From: Lichenostomus cassidix
Taxonomy: Eukaryota; Chordata; Aves; Passeriformes; Meliphagidae
Direction of reading: 5' to 3'
Assembly: GCA_008360975.2 (NCBI GenBank)
Contig: CM039182.1
Coordinates: 86,831,405 to 86,895,404, forward strand
DNA length: 64,000 nt
Position 1 is the stretch's first letter. Each line of letters opens with the position of its first letter. Below, in pieces: positions 13,615 to 27,911 of this stretch. The position numbers and the translations under genes are program-made. Under the pieces are notes generated by a model. That model worked only from the letters and a program-made list of their open reading frames with translations. It was not told where the DNA came from and searched no databases.

Positions 13615-14102
13615 CCATGGAATTCTTTATAATGACAAATAAGGGCAAGAAGGCACAGACAGATCCCGTGGTTGTGGACACCCTCAGTTAGCCCATTTTT
13701 GGGCTCCCTCAGAACCTTTTTGTAGCTGCTCCCATCTATTAGAGCATCTGAGGGTACATCAGGGACCAGAAACCTCTCTGAGCAATATGGGGTTAGGTGA
13801 AAGCAAAGCTGATTAAACCCCCTGTTGGACACATGTTCCTCGTACTGCTTATAATTTTAAATGATTTTCTGGAATTTTATATATTTGTCAATTATTTTTC
13901 AATTTCAAATTCTATTTTTCAATCTATTATTTACAATTAGCATAAACTGGCACTTCCTTACCATTAGTATTGAAACTTAGTTTTGTCAGGAATGAAAAAG
14001 CCAGAGAGGTATAATAACAAGAGGAAGAGGATAGTCTTGCATATTAGTCAGTGCATGTACCCTGGTTCTTTTAGAAAACAGTAATTATGCATAAATAGAT
14101 TA

Positions 14103-14890
14103 GATCATAGAATCATGGAATATCCTGAGTTGGAAGGCACCCACGAGGATCATTGAAGTCCAATTCCAGGCCCTGAACAGGACATCCTCAAGAATCACAC
14201 CATGTGCCTGAGAGCATTGTCCAAATTCTTCTTGAACTCTGTCAGGCTGGTGCTGTGACCATTTTGCTGTTCCAGTGCCTCTGGGTGAAAATCTTTTGCT
14301 AATATCCAACCTAAACCTCCCCAGATACAACTTCAGACCATTCCCTCAGGTCTGTCACTGGTCAGCACAGAGAAGAGATCAATATCTGCCCCTCCTCTTC
14401 CCCTCATGAGGAAGCTGTATCTGCAATGAGGTCTCCTCTCAGGCTGAACAGACCTCCTTCTCCTTTTCCTCTCTTCTCCAGGCTGAACAGAACAAGTGAC
14501 CTCAGCTGCTCCTCATACAGCTTCCTCTCAAGGCCCTTCACCATCCTTGTAGCATCCTTTGGACACTCTCTGATAGTTTAATGTCTTTCTCATATTGTGT
14601 CACCCAAAGATGCTCGAGGGGATGCTGCCCCAGTGAAGAGCAGAGCAGGACAATCCCCTCCCTTGCCCAGCTGGCAATGCTATGCCTGATGCACCCCAGG
14701 ACAGGTTGTCCCTCCTGGCTGCCAGGGCACTGCTGACTTATGTTGAACTTGCCATCAACCAGGACCCCCAGGTCCCTTTCCATGGCACTGCTCTCCAGCA
14801 CCTCGTTTTCCAGTTTGTATGTTTGGTTGTTCCATTCTGGGTGCAGAACCCAGCACTTGTCTTTGCTAAACTACACGTGGTTGGAAGAGA
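14103..14890 (-). mobile_element. CR1 LINE fragment, 3' part, about 0.8 kb
   Basis: This is the longest CR1 copy here. Read on the plus strand it begins ATCATAGAATCATGGAAT, the reverse complement of the CR1 3' end, and continues through CR1 text including CTTCTCCAGGCTGAACAGA. On the minus strand, 14801-14538 still reads a piece of the C-terminal region of the reverse transcriptase ORF, with GVLVDGKFNISQQC and LGCIRHSIASWAREGI. Stops and frame breaks elsewhere show it is dead and 5'-truncated, as is usual for CR1. Its presence supports an avian or other sauropsid origin. The exact subfamily and the right-hand limit are uncertain. Confidence 0.92.
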
Positions 14891-17800
14891 ATTGCAATCT
14901 TTGCTGGAAATTATAGGCAGAAACTAGAGTACACATTGAGGGTATTAAATGTACAGGAGATTCCTAGTATGATTTTGTATGTCAACTGAAAGTAGGGTAT
15001 TATTCTGAGGGAAGGGAAAAAATGCAACCACAAACATTCATTAAAAAAAGTCATAAAACTGATCATTTAGGGTGTAGGAGGTTGCTCAGAGTTAGCTGAA
15101 GGGTTTAATTACCCTGCATTTCTTGGGTGAGTAAGCTTCTTGACTTCCTTTCAATGTACTGACCAGAGGACATATGTAAGCTTCACTGTATTTAGTAAAT
15201 ACCTAAGGGTAGACGAATTCCAAGTGACATCCACATGGTTTCATGCAGCAAAATGGTGACATGTCATCCCCACCAAGTTATCATCACACAAATTCAACAT
15301 GGCCATGTTATTCACCAGTGAGTGTGACCCCTTAACAACATGCAGTGACATTCTGCTGCTTCTCTGCATCTATAAATCTCAGAAGTGTGGCTCCTTCCTA
15401 ACCTAGTTTTAAGTCACATCATTTCCTTTGTATTGACATGCAAGCATGACTCTTGCACTCACACTGCAAAGCAAGCAGTTCCTATTACTATATCTCCAAA
15501 TTTTAAGACGGCCTAATGCAGAAGGAGCTGGGCACCAGAGGATCCTGCACAGCAAAAAGACCCTGCAGAGGCAATCCAAATTTGGGCAATCTCTGACTAA
15601 AGTTTCTACCCTACTAAATTATTTGTGCCATGTCCAACAGCTGAAGTGTATTTGAAGCTGCAGACACATTAAACTTTATGCTTAAGGAAGGAGCTAGAAA
15701 TACTCCTGTACAACTCTGTCTGGATGGGGGAGCAGATGTGTCCATGCAGACCTGCAAAGAAAATGTCTCCCAGTCAGTCGGCAAGACGATGGGACATTCT
15801 CTATTTAATCATCTCACTAAGAGCTGTGCAAACTCTGGGCATGGATCAAAAGCCAGGTAAGTGCTCAGTTAGACATTTGGTATACTTAGATGAAAGGAAG
15901 TAACATGTTTGGTGTACATTACCTTAGAGAACAATAGCAAAAAACTGTTTTTAACGCTGCACAGGACCAGTATTTCAAGACTGTGATTTGTAGAGGTATG
16001 TTTGTTGAATTTAATCAGTCTCCACTTATGTTCATTACACATAGCTGATGCTTCATCTTCTCATAAGGCTGGAGATTTCTCACATCTATGTGAGATATGC
16101 TCCATACCATAGCACTTTGAAGTAGTGCATCCATTGATGTCTTTGCAGCTATGCATAGACATGCGGTTTTTAGAATTCTTTTATATTTTCAAATGCTCTC
16201 ATCACTAGGGGATCACATCTAGCTTATTATCCACTCAGCTACTGATTTCTTTGGCATCTGTGCTTTGCTTGCTGGGGATCAGGAGGTTCAACCAAAGATA
16301 TAAATAAAAAACCCACAGTCTAGGCTTAACTTTACTTTCTTCATTCAGGGAGCTTAGATGTAAAAGTTAAGCATGTTGTACAGTAGATGAGGTCGTTGGG
16401 CAAAGTAAACATGAGTGTTTAAAAGAGAATATTTCAATGCTTGATCTGACATTAACTTCCAAAAGGTGAAACACTTATTCACATAGCTATTCAATTTGAC
16501 TGCATTAAAAAAAAAATTTAATTCAGTTTCTTGCAATTATCATGCTGTTTTTACGGTAACATCTGAAGGAAGTAAGAAAATTTAAAGCTCTATTTTTTAC
16601 ACTACATTATGTATATACACATTTTTATATTATGCTTCAGCTTACCAAAATGATACCATCCCTTTTTGGCTTATAGAAGGAGGTCTGTGACAAAAAGACA
16701 GCATATACCTCTCAATATTTCTGCTGTTAATTGCCCTGATCTTATGAATCTACACAGATGCCATGATTATAAATCTTACTGTTCTTTATGAAGCACACAC
16801 TCCAGCATGGAGAATGAAGGCATTATCTAGTGGGTCTTACAACTGTTTTATAAAAGTCTGTGTGAACACTAAATATTAGGAGCTAATAGAATTTCCTTAC
16901 AGCAGAAGATGTTAACATTCCTGGAAAACTGATCAAACTTGTTTATTATTCACACAAGGATACCTTTCTGCCTATGAAGAAAGTGCCTCAAAAAGAAAGC
17001 ACAAATACAACACTGAAGAATTTGAAACACATTGTCTTAAGGTGCTTTCTCACAATGTGCTACTGCTTTTGAACAGTATAATTTTTAAGCCAAAAATTTT
17101 AACCAAATAGCTGACAACACAAGTTAATCCATGAGCTGAGGGAAGTGTTTCATTACTCTTTCTTTGATAAATTTCAGTGCCTTGTTCTTACACTGACAGT
17201 GTTGATTTTCTGTTACTTGTGGTTTTTTATTATTTGGGGGTTTATTGTTTTTTAATTATTGTTCTGAAGTAATTTGTGATTTGCAATCTAGTCTTTTTTA
17301 TATGCCCCTTAGGAGCAGGTACAGTTTGTAATTGAGTAGGTGTGAAAAACAGGAGTGAAATGATGGTCCACTGATAATTGAGCAAATAAAGGAGAGAAGG
17401 TAATTAACAGGAAACCAGTCCTATTCTTTTTTAGCATATATTTTATGCCTTGAGAAAAAGAAATATTTTTCTGTGTTTGCTGTTAGGTGTAAATATCAGT
17501 GATCACTGCAGTCTAAGTGCTGTGTAGCAAAGGCTTTGCAAAGAAGTGTGAACTACCACTGTGCATTGTGCATTTCTGTTTTTCAGGACAGATATCCTGT
17601 TTGCTGATTTATATCAATGTAATAGTTGTTCCATTAACTATACTTACAGTGATAAAAAAACAGGTATAAAAATAATAGATAATACAGCTGAGCAACTGTC
17701 TCTGAGCAAAGATCCACTGACCAAAAAACCCAACGTTTTTATAGGAATTTTTTAGTATTTTTTTTCATCAGCCAGTGATACCTCAGCATATAAGGTCTTT

Positions 17801-18342
17801 CAACAGCAAAGGATGTAAGCAGATAGGACTTCTTGCTGTGAGTCAGCTTCAAACTCATGATGCATCTTCATTAGCATTTTAGTCCAGGTGAGGAGGCCAT
17901 GCTGAAATGACTCTCCCAGTTCCTTTTCTTAGCTTTGGCCTAAGAGTGCACTGATTAGATCAAACTCTAGCCACAAATAAGCATTCAGTCCGTGGAGCAA
18001 AACAATCCCTGTGACAGGGATTTTGGGCATGTCCTGTTTTGGTAAAATGTTGATGGGCTTTTTGGTGATCAAAACACATCACCTCTGTTTCTGCAAAACA
18101 AAATGTCTTTGCGGGAACACACCATATTTTTGAAGGGAAGGGTTGGCAGGATAATTGAAACAATTCAGTACCATGGAACTGACTGGGGTGTGGAGGTTGG
18201 GGTCTCTTTGATTGGCTTGGTTCCAATTTCTTACATTATTTTAGCTTTTTTCTGTATATTAAAGTATGAGTTACAGGATTTTAACTTTATAAAAAATACA
18301 TTTCTAAGTTATTATTCTGTTTCCAAATGAGATTATATTACC

Positions 18343-18428
18343 TCAAAATAAAAAAAAAAACCCAAAACCAAAAATGAGCCAAACCCAAAACAACAATACA
18401 ACCAACCAACTAACAAACAAAAACAATT
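18343..18428 (+). repeat. A/C-rich simple tract
   Basis: An A run is followed by AAACCCAAA, CAACAATACAACC and CAACCAACTAACAAACAAA blocks. This is the opposite-strand counterpart of the G/T tracts elsewhere in the window. Confidence 0.8.
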
Positions 18429-21400
18429 TGTCATCTAAATCCATGAAAAAACTTCCATGATTTTGAAATACCAGAGTTTCTTATAGGACTAGATTTCATT
18501 TTTAAGAAAGCTTTTTTCTTAAAGTATTGCCTAACTGGCACAACTATACCAGATACAGCCAGGCACACAAACAAACTGCAATTCCTTCCAGAAGCTGCTG
18601 CCACCTTGCAATCCCTCTATCTGCTGTGAGCTATCATTTCCCAGGAAAAGGCAGCAGAAAATTAACTTGTACATCCAGGTTTGTGGTAAATGCCCAAGGA
18701 GCCTCACCTTTGCTCCTGCTAGCTTGTTCTCCTGCAAAAAAATTCTACAGTGCTCTGCATTCATGAAGTTTTGTGCATTTGCAGGGAGTCAAAAGAAACC
18801 AAATTTCTTTCTAATGGTGAAGGCTCTGCCCCTTCCAAGGAAGCACATTTCTAAACAGGTAGAACAGCAAATATTCCCTTCCTTTCCTCACCTAATGCCC
18901 TGGCACCACCCAAAACATTTGGACTCATCCCAAGATCGAAAATGACAGTTGTTTCTCTTCTCAACCTGAAAGATGTGGCATTAAAAACATTAACATGAAG
19001 GTGTGTGAGTCTTGGAGAGCATGGAGTTCACCTGCCCTGCCAAGGCAGTGGAAAGATTTATAGTTTCTAATTTATTTGGGTTGCACCACTTTTAATGTGG
19101 TAAAAATTATATTGCTTTTTAAATCTTGCTGGTGATGTTCCCAGACAGGAATAAGTAGATGCTACAATGTGGTTTTTTAGGATAGTCACAAAACAGTGTG
19201 CATAGTCATCTTTGTGCTTATAAAACTTGATCAGTTGTCTTGATACGAAATCTCTGGGCAAGGTTTTGGACATTCTGGTAGAGTATCTAAGGTCAGAAAT
19301 GGGCTTTGCATTTGATCCCAGTTATGGCCATTTGTCTGTGTGCATTCTGGTTTTATTGGGCACTGTCTTAGCTCAGTTTCTGCCCAGCTTCTCCCTTTTG
19401 TAACCCAGCAGGCAGGTCAGCATTTCTAGTAGAAAAAAACCCTCCTGTGAATTCAGCTTGAACACTGAGAAAGAGAAGGATCCCCTCGAAGAAGCAAGGA
19501 CCGGAGTGGGGGAAAGATGCTCAGGATTAGGGCAGTGGTGCTCAGCTGAAATTGTTTGGGCAAAGGCAGCCCAAGAGAAACCAGAGAACGTTTTTTGTCG
19601 TCGCACCACGAGTGATGACAGCTGAGGCTTGATACCCTGAGCACAGGAGAGCAGTGTGAAGATTTGGGGCTGTGCAGGGCCTGACTCAGCCTCCTGGTCA
19701 GCAGGGGTGGAAGTGCTGGGGCTGACCTGCTGCGGCCATTTGGGCAACCCAAGGGTAATAACCTCATTTGAGTAATTCCAAGGCTTTTAACAGTTTCTTA
19801 ATCTGTGGGTAGCCATCCGGTTGTGTCACACTTTTAGGGAGAGAGAGGCATCATTTCCAGGAATGGCCAGCTTCCTTTTCTCCTGGTTGTTTCAGCAGCT
19901 CCTTTTCCTGCCGTTGCTGCGGCATGGAGATTAAAAAAGAATCATATATGTGTATGTATAGATATATGTTTAAAGTTGCTGTTTATGCTGAAGAAAAAGG
20001 ACAAGGTTGATATATTAGCAAAAAATTAAGGAGCTTCCTGAAGGTCGTATTAAGACATACTTCTTGACACCAACTTCAATTAGTGAATGGAGTCTCAGAT
20101 TGTTTTGGAATTCTGCCCATATCTAAGAGCTTTCTCTTAGCCCTTGGCTTGACTAGTTCAAAAATCAAATTGCAAACAAATAAAATCAGTTTGCCAACAC
20201 TGTGAGCGAAGCACATGTTACTTCTAACGCTTGCTAAAGGGCAGCCAATCACAATGTCCTGTGACTCAGTCATTCATGAACTGGTCTAATTTTCCTGTGA
20301 AAACTTTAAAGAAATTCTCAAATTACTCGTATGCAAATGTTTTTTGATCAGCTCACCTCTATTTTTGGAATGAGCTCTCATGAACACATAAGCAGTCAGT
20401 CCTCCTCATATTTATATTTTTCATTCTGTCTGAGGTTAGGGGAAATATGTGTCATTTATAAATTGTCTTATTATAGCTTTGTGTTGAGCTCATATGGGGA
20501 GCACACTGATCTAAATTAGATTCCTTCATTATTTTAAATTGTAGCCCTAACAGAGGAGCTAAATACACAATTATATACTCATAATAACATGACTCTGGCC
20601 AAAAGGCAGTGGGGAGGTGTGAGATGCTGAGTGAGCCGACTGGTCAAGCAACAACAGAAGTTCTTTGTAGAGCTAGCCATTCTCCCCAGGGCTTCCTTGA
20701 AACCCAAAGAGCACTGTTTACATTAGAAAACCTTCTCACAGAGGAAGCCCAGGCTGGGTTATGAGCACTGGCTGGCCTTACGTGGGGAATTCTCCCTCCC
20801 TTGACAGCTTTGGTGATATCTGGCAGACCTGACTTGGCTCTGAATGTTGGACTGGCCTTTACATGTCAGCTCCTGCCCATAATGCCCAACTATCCCTGTG
20901 TACAGGAAAATATCTGACTGTGAGAGTGCATTACTGATGGATTTCCATCACAGTATTATGCTGGGTCTCTGGGACTTTGGGTTTAAAATTTATGATGTTT
21001 TTAATGAGATCTGGGATGCTTCTGCTCTGGGGAGCTGGAAGCTGAGCCCAAGCAGACAAAAACATTTGATACTTACTATGCACCCTGAAGGATAGGTCCT
21101 GCTTGGAAAAGTCTCATGAACGGAGAGTTAATCATTCAAAGAAAAGGAGGAAAGATAGCAACAAGATGTAGGTCGTGCTCTGGAAGAGCAGATTAGGGAT
21201 GGATCATTTGCAAATGCCATCCGGCTGGCAGCCAGTCTCTCCCTCCTGGTAATGAAATACACTCAGCACTTGCTATCAGGATGGAAACAGTTTAAGATTA
21301 TGTATAGGCTGGACTTGCAAAGCATGACTTTTCCAAAGGCACAGAATTTTTTAGCTTGTCTTTATCACACATTTCAAAGCATGATACACAGCCATCAATA

Positions 21401-24400
21401 CATACTGCAGTGCAGGATAGGGTAAGATGTCCACTACATTTGTTATTGAGATAGGTAAGAAAATTCTTTATTCCAAAGCTCTATTTAATCACCATTATGA
21501 GACATTTCTGATTTGTGAGTAGTCTCACAAGATACCTATACACACACGTTTGTGGAATGTTCTTAAAATATATCTCATAAAAAAAGTTGGTGATGAGCCC
21601 AACTCATGAATTACTGCAAACCTCCACACTACTGCACATTTAATGAGGGAGACAGCAGAACATAAGCTCAGATTTAACTCATGGTGTGCTTACACTGCTC
21701 TGCAGTTAGAGCAATGCAAGGCAGATTAAAAAAGAGTCCAAACTGTAACAGATTCCTTGCCCACTGTAAGAGGAAGAAGGGGATTGCAATTTACCCTCCT
21801 AATTTGTTCCATCCTCTTCCTTTCAGGCTGGACGACTTACCTATGTGAGTGCTTATGCACCCTGCAGAAGGATTATAAAGCCTCCATGCACTGAACTCCT
21901 TGTGAGAGATCCTGTTGTCAGTCTACTCCAGCCCAAGGGCATAGCCTGAAGCAAAGGATGCAGGGCTGTGTTTAATTTGCACGACCTACTCCTTTGCAAC
22001 TAGAAAACCAGGCCAAAAATAATTTCCTCAGGGTCTTTCCATCGATTCTTACTTGAAGGTGCTGTAAAAATACAATACAAGGTATATAAATATTCAAGCA
22101 CCACTCACAGATCCACTTCTGAATAGCGTCAAGACGAGAGGAAATAAAAGTGCCTAAAAAGTCAGGGCGTGGATGATTACATGTGTATTCAAAGTATCAG
22201 TATTAAAAAAATTGGAAGGAAGAGGAGAGTTTAAGCTTGAGGAAAGCTCGGCTGCAATACACAGTAACCACATCATAATTCACACACAAATCTATGAGGA
22301 AATATATCCTCTCCTCAAATTCCCTAGTTGGCACATTGTCAGAGGCCACTGTTTCCTTCATAGCTTCTTCATAAGAGTCTGTAACTTCACCAGTTTTCTC
22401 AGCAGTTACACATAGCTGATAAAGATTTTCCAGCATTTATCTGGATGCTTTGGGACACTGACCCAAAGGGAGAAAGGGTTAGCACCTCATTTGTCAGCTA
22501 AGCTGCTGCGAGCCAGAGGGCAGGGATTCCCACCGTCCTGGTCAGTTCAAAGGGATATGCTAAATATATGCAAAGGCAATGAAATCAGATGCAATAGGGA
22601 AAGGGAAGGATGATTATCTGTGGACTTTCTAGAAGGCTGCACTGTCCCGTTGCCTTAGGGAGGAAGAAAAAGGCTCCTCAGGACACCATGTGCACTGGGT
22701 CACACTTGCTGTGTCCTTGCTTCTAAGCAGAGCCAGTTAGCCTTTTCCTTTTCTTTTTTTTTTTTTTTTCTCTCCTTCAGAAGAAAAGAAAGTCGGTTGG
22801 CTCAGATCAGGACAGATTAAGATGTTAGACCTTTCTTGTCAATATGGTGGGAAATAATTGTTGTGGACAATACAAGAATTCAATCATGTTTATGGATAGT
22901 AGTGGTCAAGATTATGTCGCCATGCATTTGATGCACTGGCATGTAGGGACATGACACATTCTCCTGTTCATTATCAGTCAAAACTGATTCAATAAAAGAT
23001 GAAAGCATTACGTTAATCCACCTCCCCTGCTATTTTGGAGAACAGTTGATGTCTGATCACAAAGTGCTCAGAGGTGCGTGGTGACCCCAAGCAGAGGAAA
23101 TGGAGAAAACAGGTCTCTTGGTGCCCTGACTGGAGTAGTTATGCAAGAACCAGGCACAAAGCACCTCATTATCTAGGGCAGGCACCATCCCCGGGGAAGG
23201 GAAAGGCAGGGAGCTGGAGGCAAGAAGGAGAGGTGCTGTCAGGGACAGGAGTGTGCTATGCAACGTGGCAGCAGCAGGCAGCGAGCAAAGGAGCTTCTCA
23301 ACACAGAGCAGAGGTGAGTAATTCTCTCCAGGTGACTCGGCTGAGGTGTGATCAGCAAAGCTGCACAGAGGGTTGGGTATTCCTCTTCTAGAAAGCAAAT
23401 CCTGCTTTCTAATTTCTGTCAAATCCCTGACCAGAGGGAGGTCAAGTGGTGCCAGCAATGTTTTCTGGGCTGAGGAGACTGATTTGTCCAAGCTGGGAAA
23501 ACTGACTTGAAGAAAATTAAGAGACCTTGGGTATGCTACAGGATATTACAGGGTATTACAAGATTATTTGAAGGGTGGAGGTGAAAAAGGAAGACAAATC
23601 ATCTAAGGCAGAGCAAGCACTATGGCCAGATCATTATGTATTTGTACAGCACTTAGAGAGTGATCAGACATTTTACAGAACAAACAAAAATCCATAGTCT
23701 GAGACCCTTATGCTCTAGTCACAGGCATGACAGCATGCATGACTGAGAGAGTGAAAGGCAAGAAAATAGAGATTGAGGCATATAATAATAAGCAATGTGC
23801 TGAAACTAAGGCAGGACAAACTTAAATTGAAATTAAAATCAGGGCCAATGCAAAATCATCCAAGAAAATTGATTAAATATTCCATTTATCACACCTGATC
23901 AAAATATCATGTATGATATCAGCTGCAAAATGAATGAAATGATTTCTCCCTGGAGGAATTCACAGACTGTTTCACGCAGGAGAAGGAACAGAGATGGGGT
24001 CTCAGCAAGGGGAATGCAGAAACAATGCAAATACCAGAGCACTGAACACAAGCATTGAACTCTGTGGACATTGTCTCATTTGTCCACAGAAAATGCAGAA
24101 CAAGCACTGTCGTATAAAGACCCATTACACCAGTGATATATCACTCATTTGGGGTTTTAATAAATATCAAGAATGTTTTTGGAAGCTCTTCTGTTGTGTC
24201 AAGCATAAGGGCTGGGTCTGTATCCTGATTTCCAGAGAGATTTGGGTTTGATTCTTTGTCATCTTGCTTCCCAGTAAATAACCTAATACCTGGAAATCTG
24301 TAATACAATTCTGTGTCCCAGCACTGCCATCACACTTACCCTATAGCTGTTCAAAAGCCAACCTAGAATGCAAACCAGCTGTTCTTTAGTAACATTTTTC

Positions 24401-25187
24401 TCTGATATTGAAATATTGGATGCACACAAGACCATCTTACAGGAATTCTATGCCAGGAAGTCCACTGGTGTATTTGCTAATTACACAAGACCTAGATTGG
24501 GATCAGCTCTCAGGGCAATTTTATTGATTTCCTCATTCTATTTCTGATTTCCTACACTCATTCCTCACTGACTTAGCAGCAGTGAAAGTAATGATCAGTG
24601 TTAATGCCTAGAAAAGTTGGGGCAGAGAGAGAGACTTTCCCCATAGTCAGCACAGAAAAATGCCTCTGGGAGTAACCTGGTCAACATCTTTGTCACTAGG
24701 TGCAGTAAGAATGATTACAAAATATGCCATCCTTCAAAAAAAAATATTCATTCTAATTTACAAATCATATTCCACAAGTAAACACATTTCTCAAGAAATT
24801 GGTGCACCATTCACAATTTTGTTTCCCTACAAAAAGTTCTTTAGGACTCTAGGAGCTGATATTCCAGAACTGACGGAATGGTCCAAGTAGTGTAGAAAGT
24901 TTTTCCAGTGTGGCTGAGCCTGAACAGTCACTTTTGGACAGATAAGATAAATAGAACAGATAAAGCTTGCCATCTAGAGGAACTGTACAGAAATCCACTT
25001 TTCTTTCTACTGAATCTGTTCTTGCAGTTACTCAGTGACTATGAGCAGACCACCAAGAGCAAGTGACACAATTTAGTATTGATCATAGCTCACCAACAAC
25101 CAGAGAGATTGGAACAAGATCATAGGGACACCTGCCTTCAACTTGTTCTTTTTACCATCCAACTTCTCCCTCCTTTTGCCGCTGGAG

Positions 25188-25227
25188 ATCCCTGCTCCAT
25201 TCTGCAGGAATCCCTGCTCCATTCTGC
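25188..25227 (+). repeat. 22-base direct duplication
   Basis: ATCCCTGCTCCATTCTGC occurs at 25188-25205 and again without change at 25210-25227. It is a small local duplication with no coding context. Confidence 0.9.
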
Positions 25228-27848
25228 TCCCACAACTACTCCATGGGGTATTCCCTTCCTGCTGCTTTCTGTGTAATAATGAGAAGGGACAGCAAAGGGA
25301 TAAATCCCTGCCCTGACATTTGGGTGAGGTGGAATCTGGAGGACAGGAGAGGGAAATACCTTAAGGGACTGAAATATCAGTCCAGGACATCATTCTCTGC
25401 TCACCACAGAAACACAGTCAGACCATGAAGACACTTACAAGAACAGAAAAGGATCTAAGCTACAAGCTGTTGGAGCTGCCTGAAAAATGCAGTTGATAAA
25501 GCACAGGTAGGATGGTACAGCTGTCCATCCTAAAATCTCATCCTGGTCCTGCTAAGATCTCAGAGGTGCATGGCAGTCCCTGGGCAGGAGATGCCTCTTG
25601 GTGAGTCAAAGAGCAGCCACATGTGACTTCCTTGGTGAAGTTGACGGGATTTCCAGCACTGTGTGTGCACTGCAGTGGAAGGAAGGTGACCTTGGTGGGC
25701 AGGCATGAATGCATCCAGGCAGCAAGGCCAAGGAAGATCAGGTCTCCTGCTCTTGAGGTGAAAGCAAGCTGCCCTGGCTGTGTGCAATCCAGTCGAGGCT
25801 GCTGTGCCACTCACCCTGGCCAAACACGAGGTGACTCCCAGCTACTTTCTCTTGCACAAGAGTGAGTTACGTAAGCACCAGCGGTGGTGCAATTATTTGT
25901 CTGGATGCAGCACTGGGCACAAGGTCGGTGACACTGTTTGTTAAAGTGCCTCAATTTCAGACCTTAGCTTCCGCCTCGAGTGCAGATGCTTCAAAGAGAT
26001 TAAGAGAAGAGTGAGCACCACTCTCATTTCACTGGATAGAAAGTAATACTTCCTCCCAGCTTCAGGCATAGCAAAAACAGTAAACAGAGCTTCACATTAA
26101 GTTCCATTACATTTGGTAGGGAGAACTTCATATAATTAAGCAAATGGCCCTGTCCTGCTTCGTTTGAAATCAAAAGGAGCTTTTCAGTTTACCGAAATTA
26201 AAAATAGAAAAATGTTCACCGTGCTTTTGCCTTCTAACAGTCACATTGATATCAGAGGAGTGATATGGTGAGATGCTGCCAACTTACACCAGGGGCTGAC
26301 ACGACTGATCATGAGCTGTCATCCCTCAGGCTAATTATGAACTCACCAGTTCAAGGATTCTTCTGAGTTCACTTTTAGGGATCAGTGTGGTTAATCCTCC
26401 AAACCTAATTTTCAGCCTTGCAATGACATAGCTCAGTACCTGTGTTTAACTTCTGAATTACCACTCCTTTGGGCTGGGAAACTGATAACAATTAGATGAG
26501 TTGTCCCCAGACCAGTGCTGGCCTCATATTTCACCCACCCTGCTGTACCCTATTGTTTAATCATACCTCACTCCTCTTAATGAGACTCATTAATCTTTCT
26601 CTCAAGTTTCATGCTATTTCCTGCTTTACTGACTTTTGTGATGAAAGCAACAGAAACACAGCTAATTGATGCCCTTCAGGTGACATTAGCCCTTGCAAGA
26701 GCATCAGTCAGTGGTGGTAAACATCTGTCTGACAAGAATATTCCTTTCTGTATTCCACTTTGGAAATTTTAAGAATAGCTGATAAAGGATGAGCAATACA
26801 CAGCCGTCATCTGAGAAATTACAAGCCCAGGGAGCATGGTAACAGAAGTCTCTCAGATCTCTGGTGGCATGGTGGGGATTATAAGACCTTGTTAGCCAGA
26901 CTGACAAAACCTTTTCATCAAGAGCTGCCCTTTGCACATTAAGTTACATGAGCACAAGTCTGTGAACACAGTGTCCATAATAATCTGTGGGTCCAGCTGG
27001 GTCAGACTGTGTCAGCCCAGGGACAATAAGAGCCTCCAAGTTCAGCTATTAGTTGAAAAATAATCACCTTGGTCTTTGGTCCATAACAGTTACATGGCAG
27101 AAAGTAAAACTACGGGAGAAAAGCAGCAGAACTGACTGACCGTGGCGTCCAGGCTTGTGCAGAAGCAGACTGACTGCTTTGGTCCTCAATCAAAGTACTT
27201 ATTGCTGCTTTCTGTGCCAGATGGAGAATCATCCTGACTGCCACACAGAGAGAGTTGTTGTCCCTAGGTTCCCTAAACTGATACGCCTCAAGTGCCTTGA
27301 GCAGTGTCCCAGGATCCCCCTTATCCCTGCTCAGCCTAAGGGATCTGTCTCAGCTCCATCTGGGCACTCTGTTCAGCCCTCCCCTATGCTGCAACAGGCT
27401 GGGGCTGGAGAATGCTGGAATTAGGGACCCTTTTTGATGCCTTTGTCACCTACCAGGTGTTGTGCTGCTATATTTGGTGCTGGCCTAGGGCTGAGGGACA
27501 TATTTGATAACCTCTCAAGGACTCTTCTTCCACTTTGCTGCTCTTCTCTAATACACCAGGATGATATTCATCCTTGAGATCAACAGCACATCACTGCAAA
27601 TATTGAATTCTTGGGAATCTTCCAAGTGATCTGCTGGAAAAGCCTAACTCTGTGCAACTCCTCTGTAATTAAGCTAGGTAACACGCTTATGAGGACATCC
27701 CATCAAAGGGATGAAGAGCCCATAAAAGCAAGAAACATTGACTGACTTACTAACAACCTCTGCCTGGTAATAAAAGACTGGACTGCAAGGATTTTCAGTT
27801 TCATAAACCTCAGCTTCTGTGCTTGCAATGCTAGCCTAATACAATAGG

Positions 27849-27911
27849 AAAAAAACAAACAAAAAAACCCCAACAACAACACCACCACCAAAAAAAAACC
27901 CCACCAAAAAA
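27849..27911 (+). repeat. A/C-rich simple tract
   Basis: A-rich sequence with AAACCCCAACAACAACACC and ACCACCACC elements, followed by A8 and CCCCACC. It is of the same class as the tract near 18.4 kb. Confidence 0.8.

Noticed and set aside
23057..23491. 144-codon minus-strand frame in a GC-richer patch
   Set aside because: It overlaps an equally open plus-strand frame and resembles no family. Higher GC reduces stop frequency.
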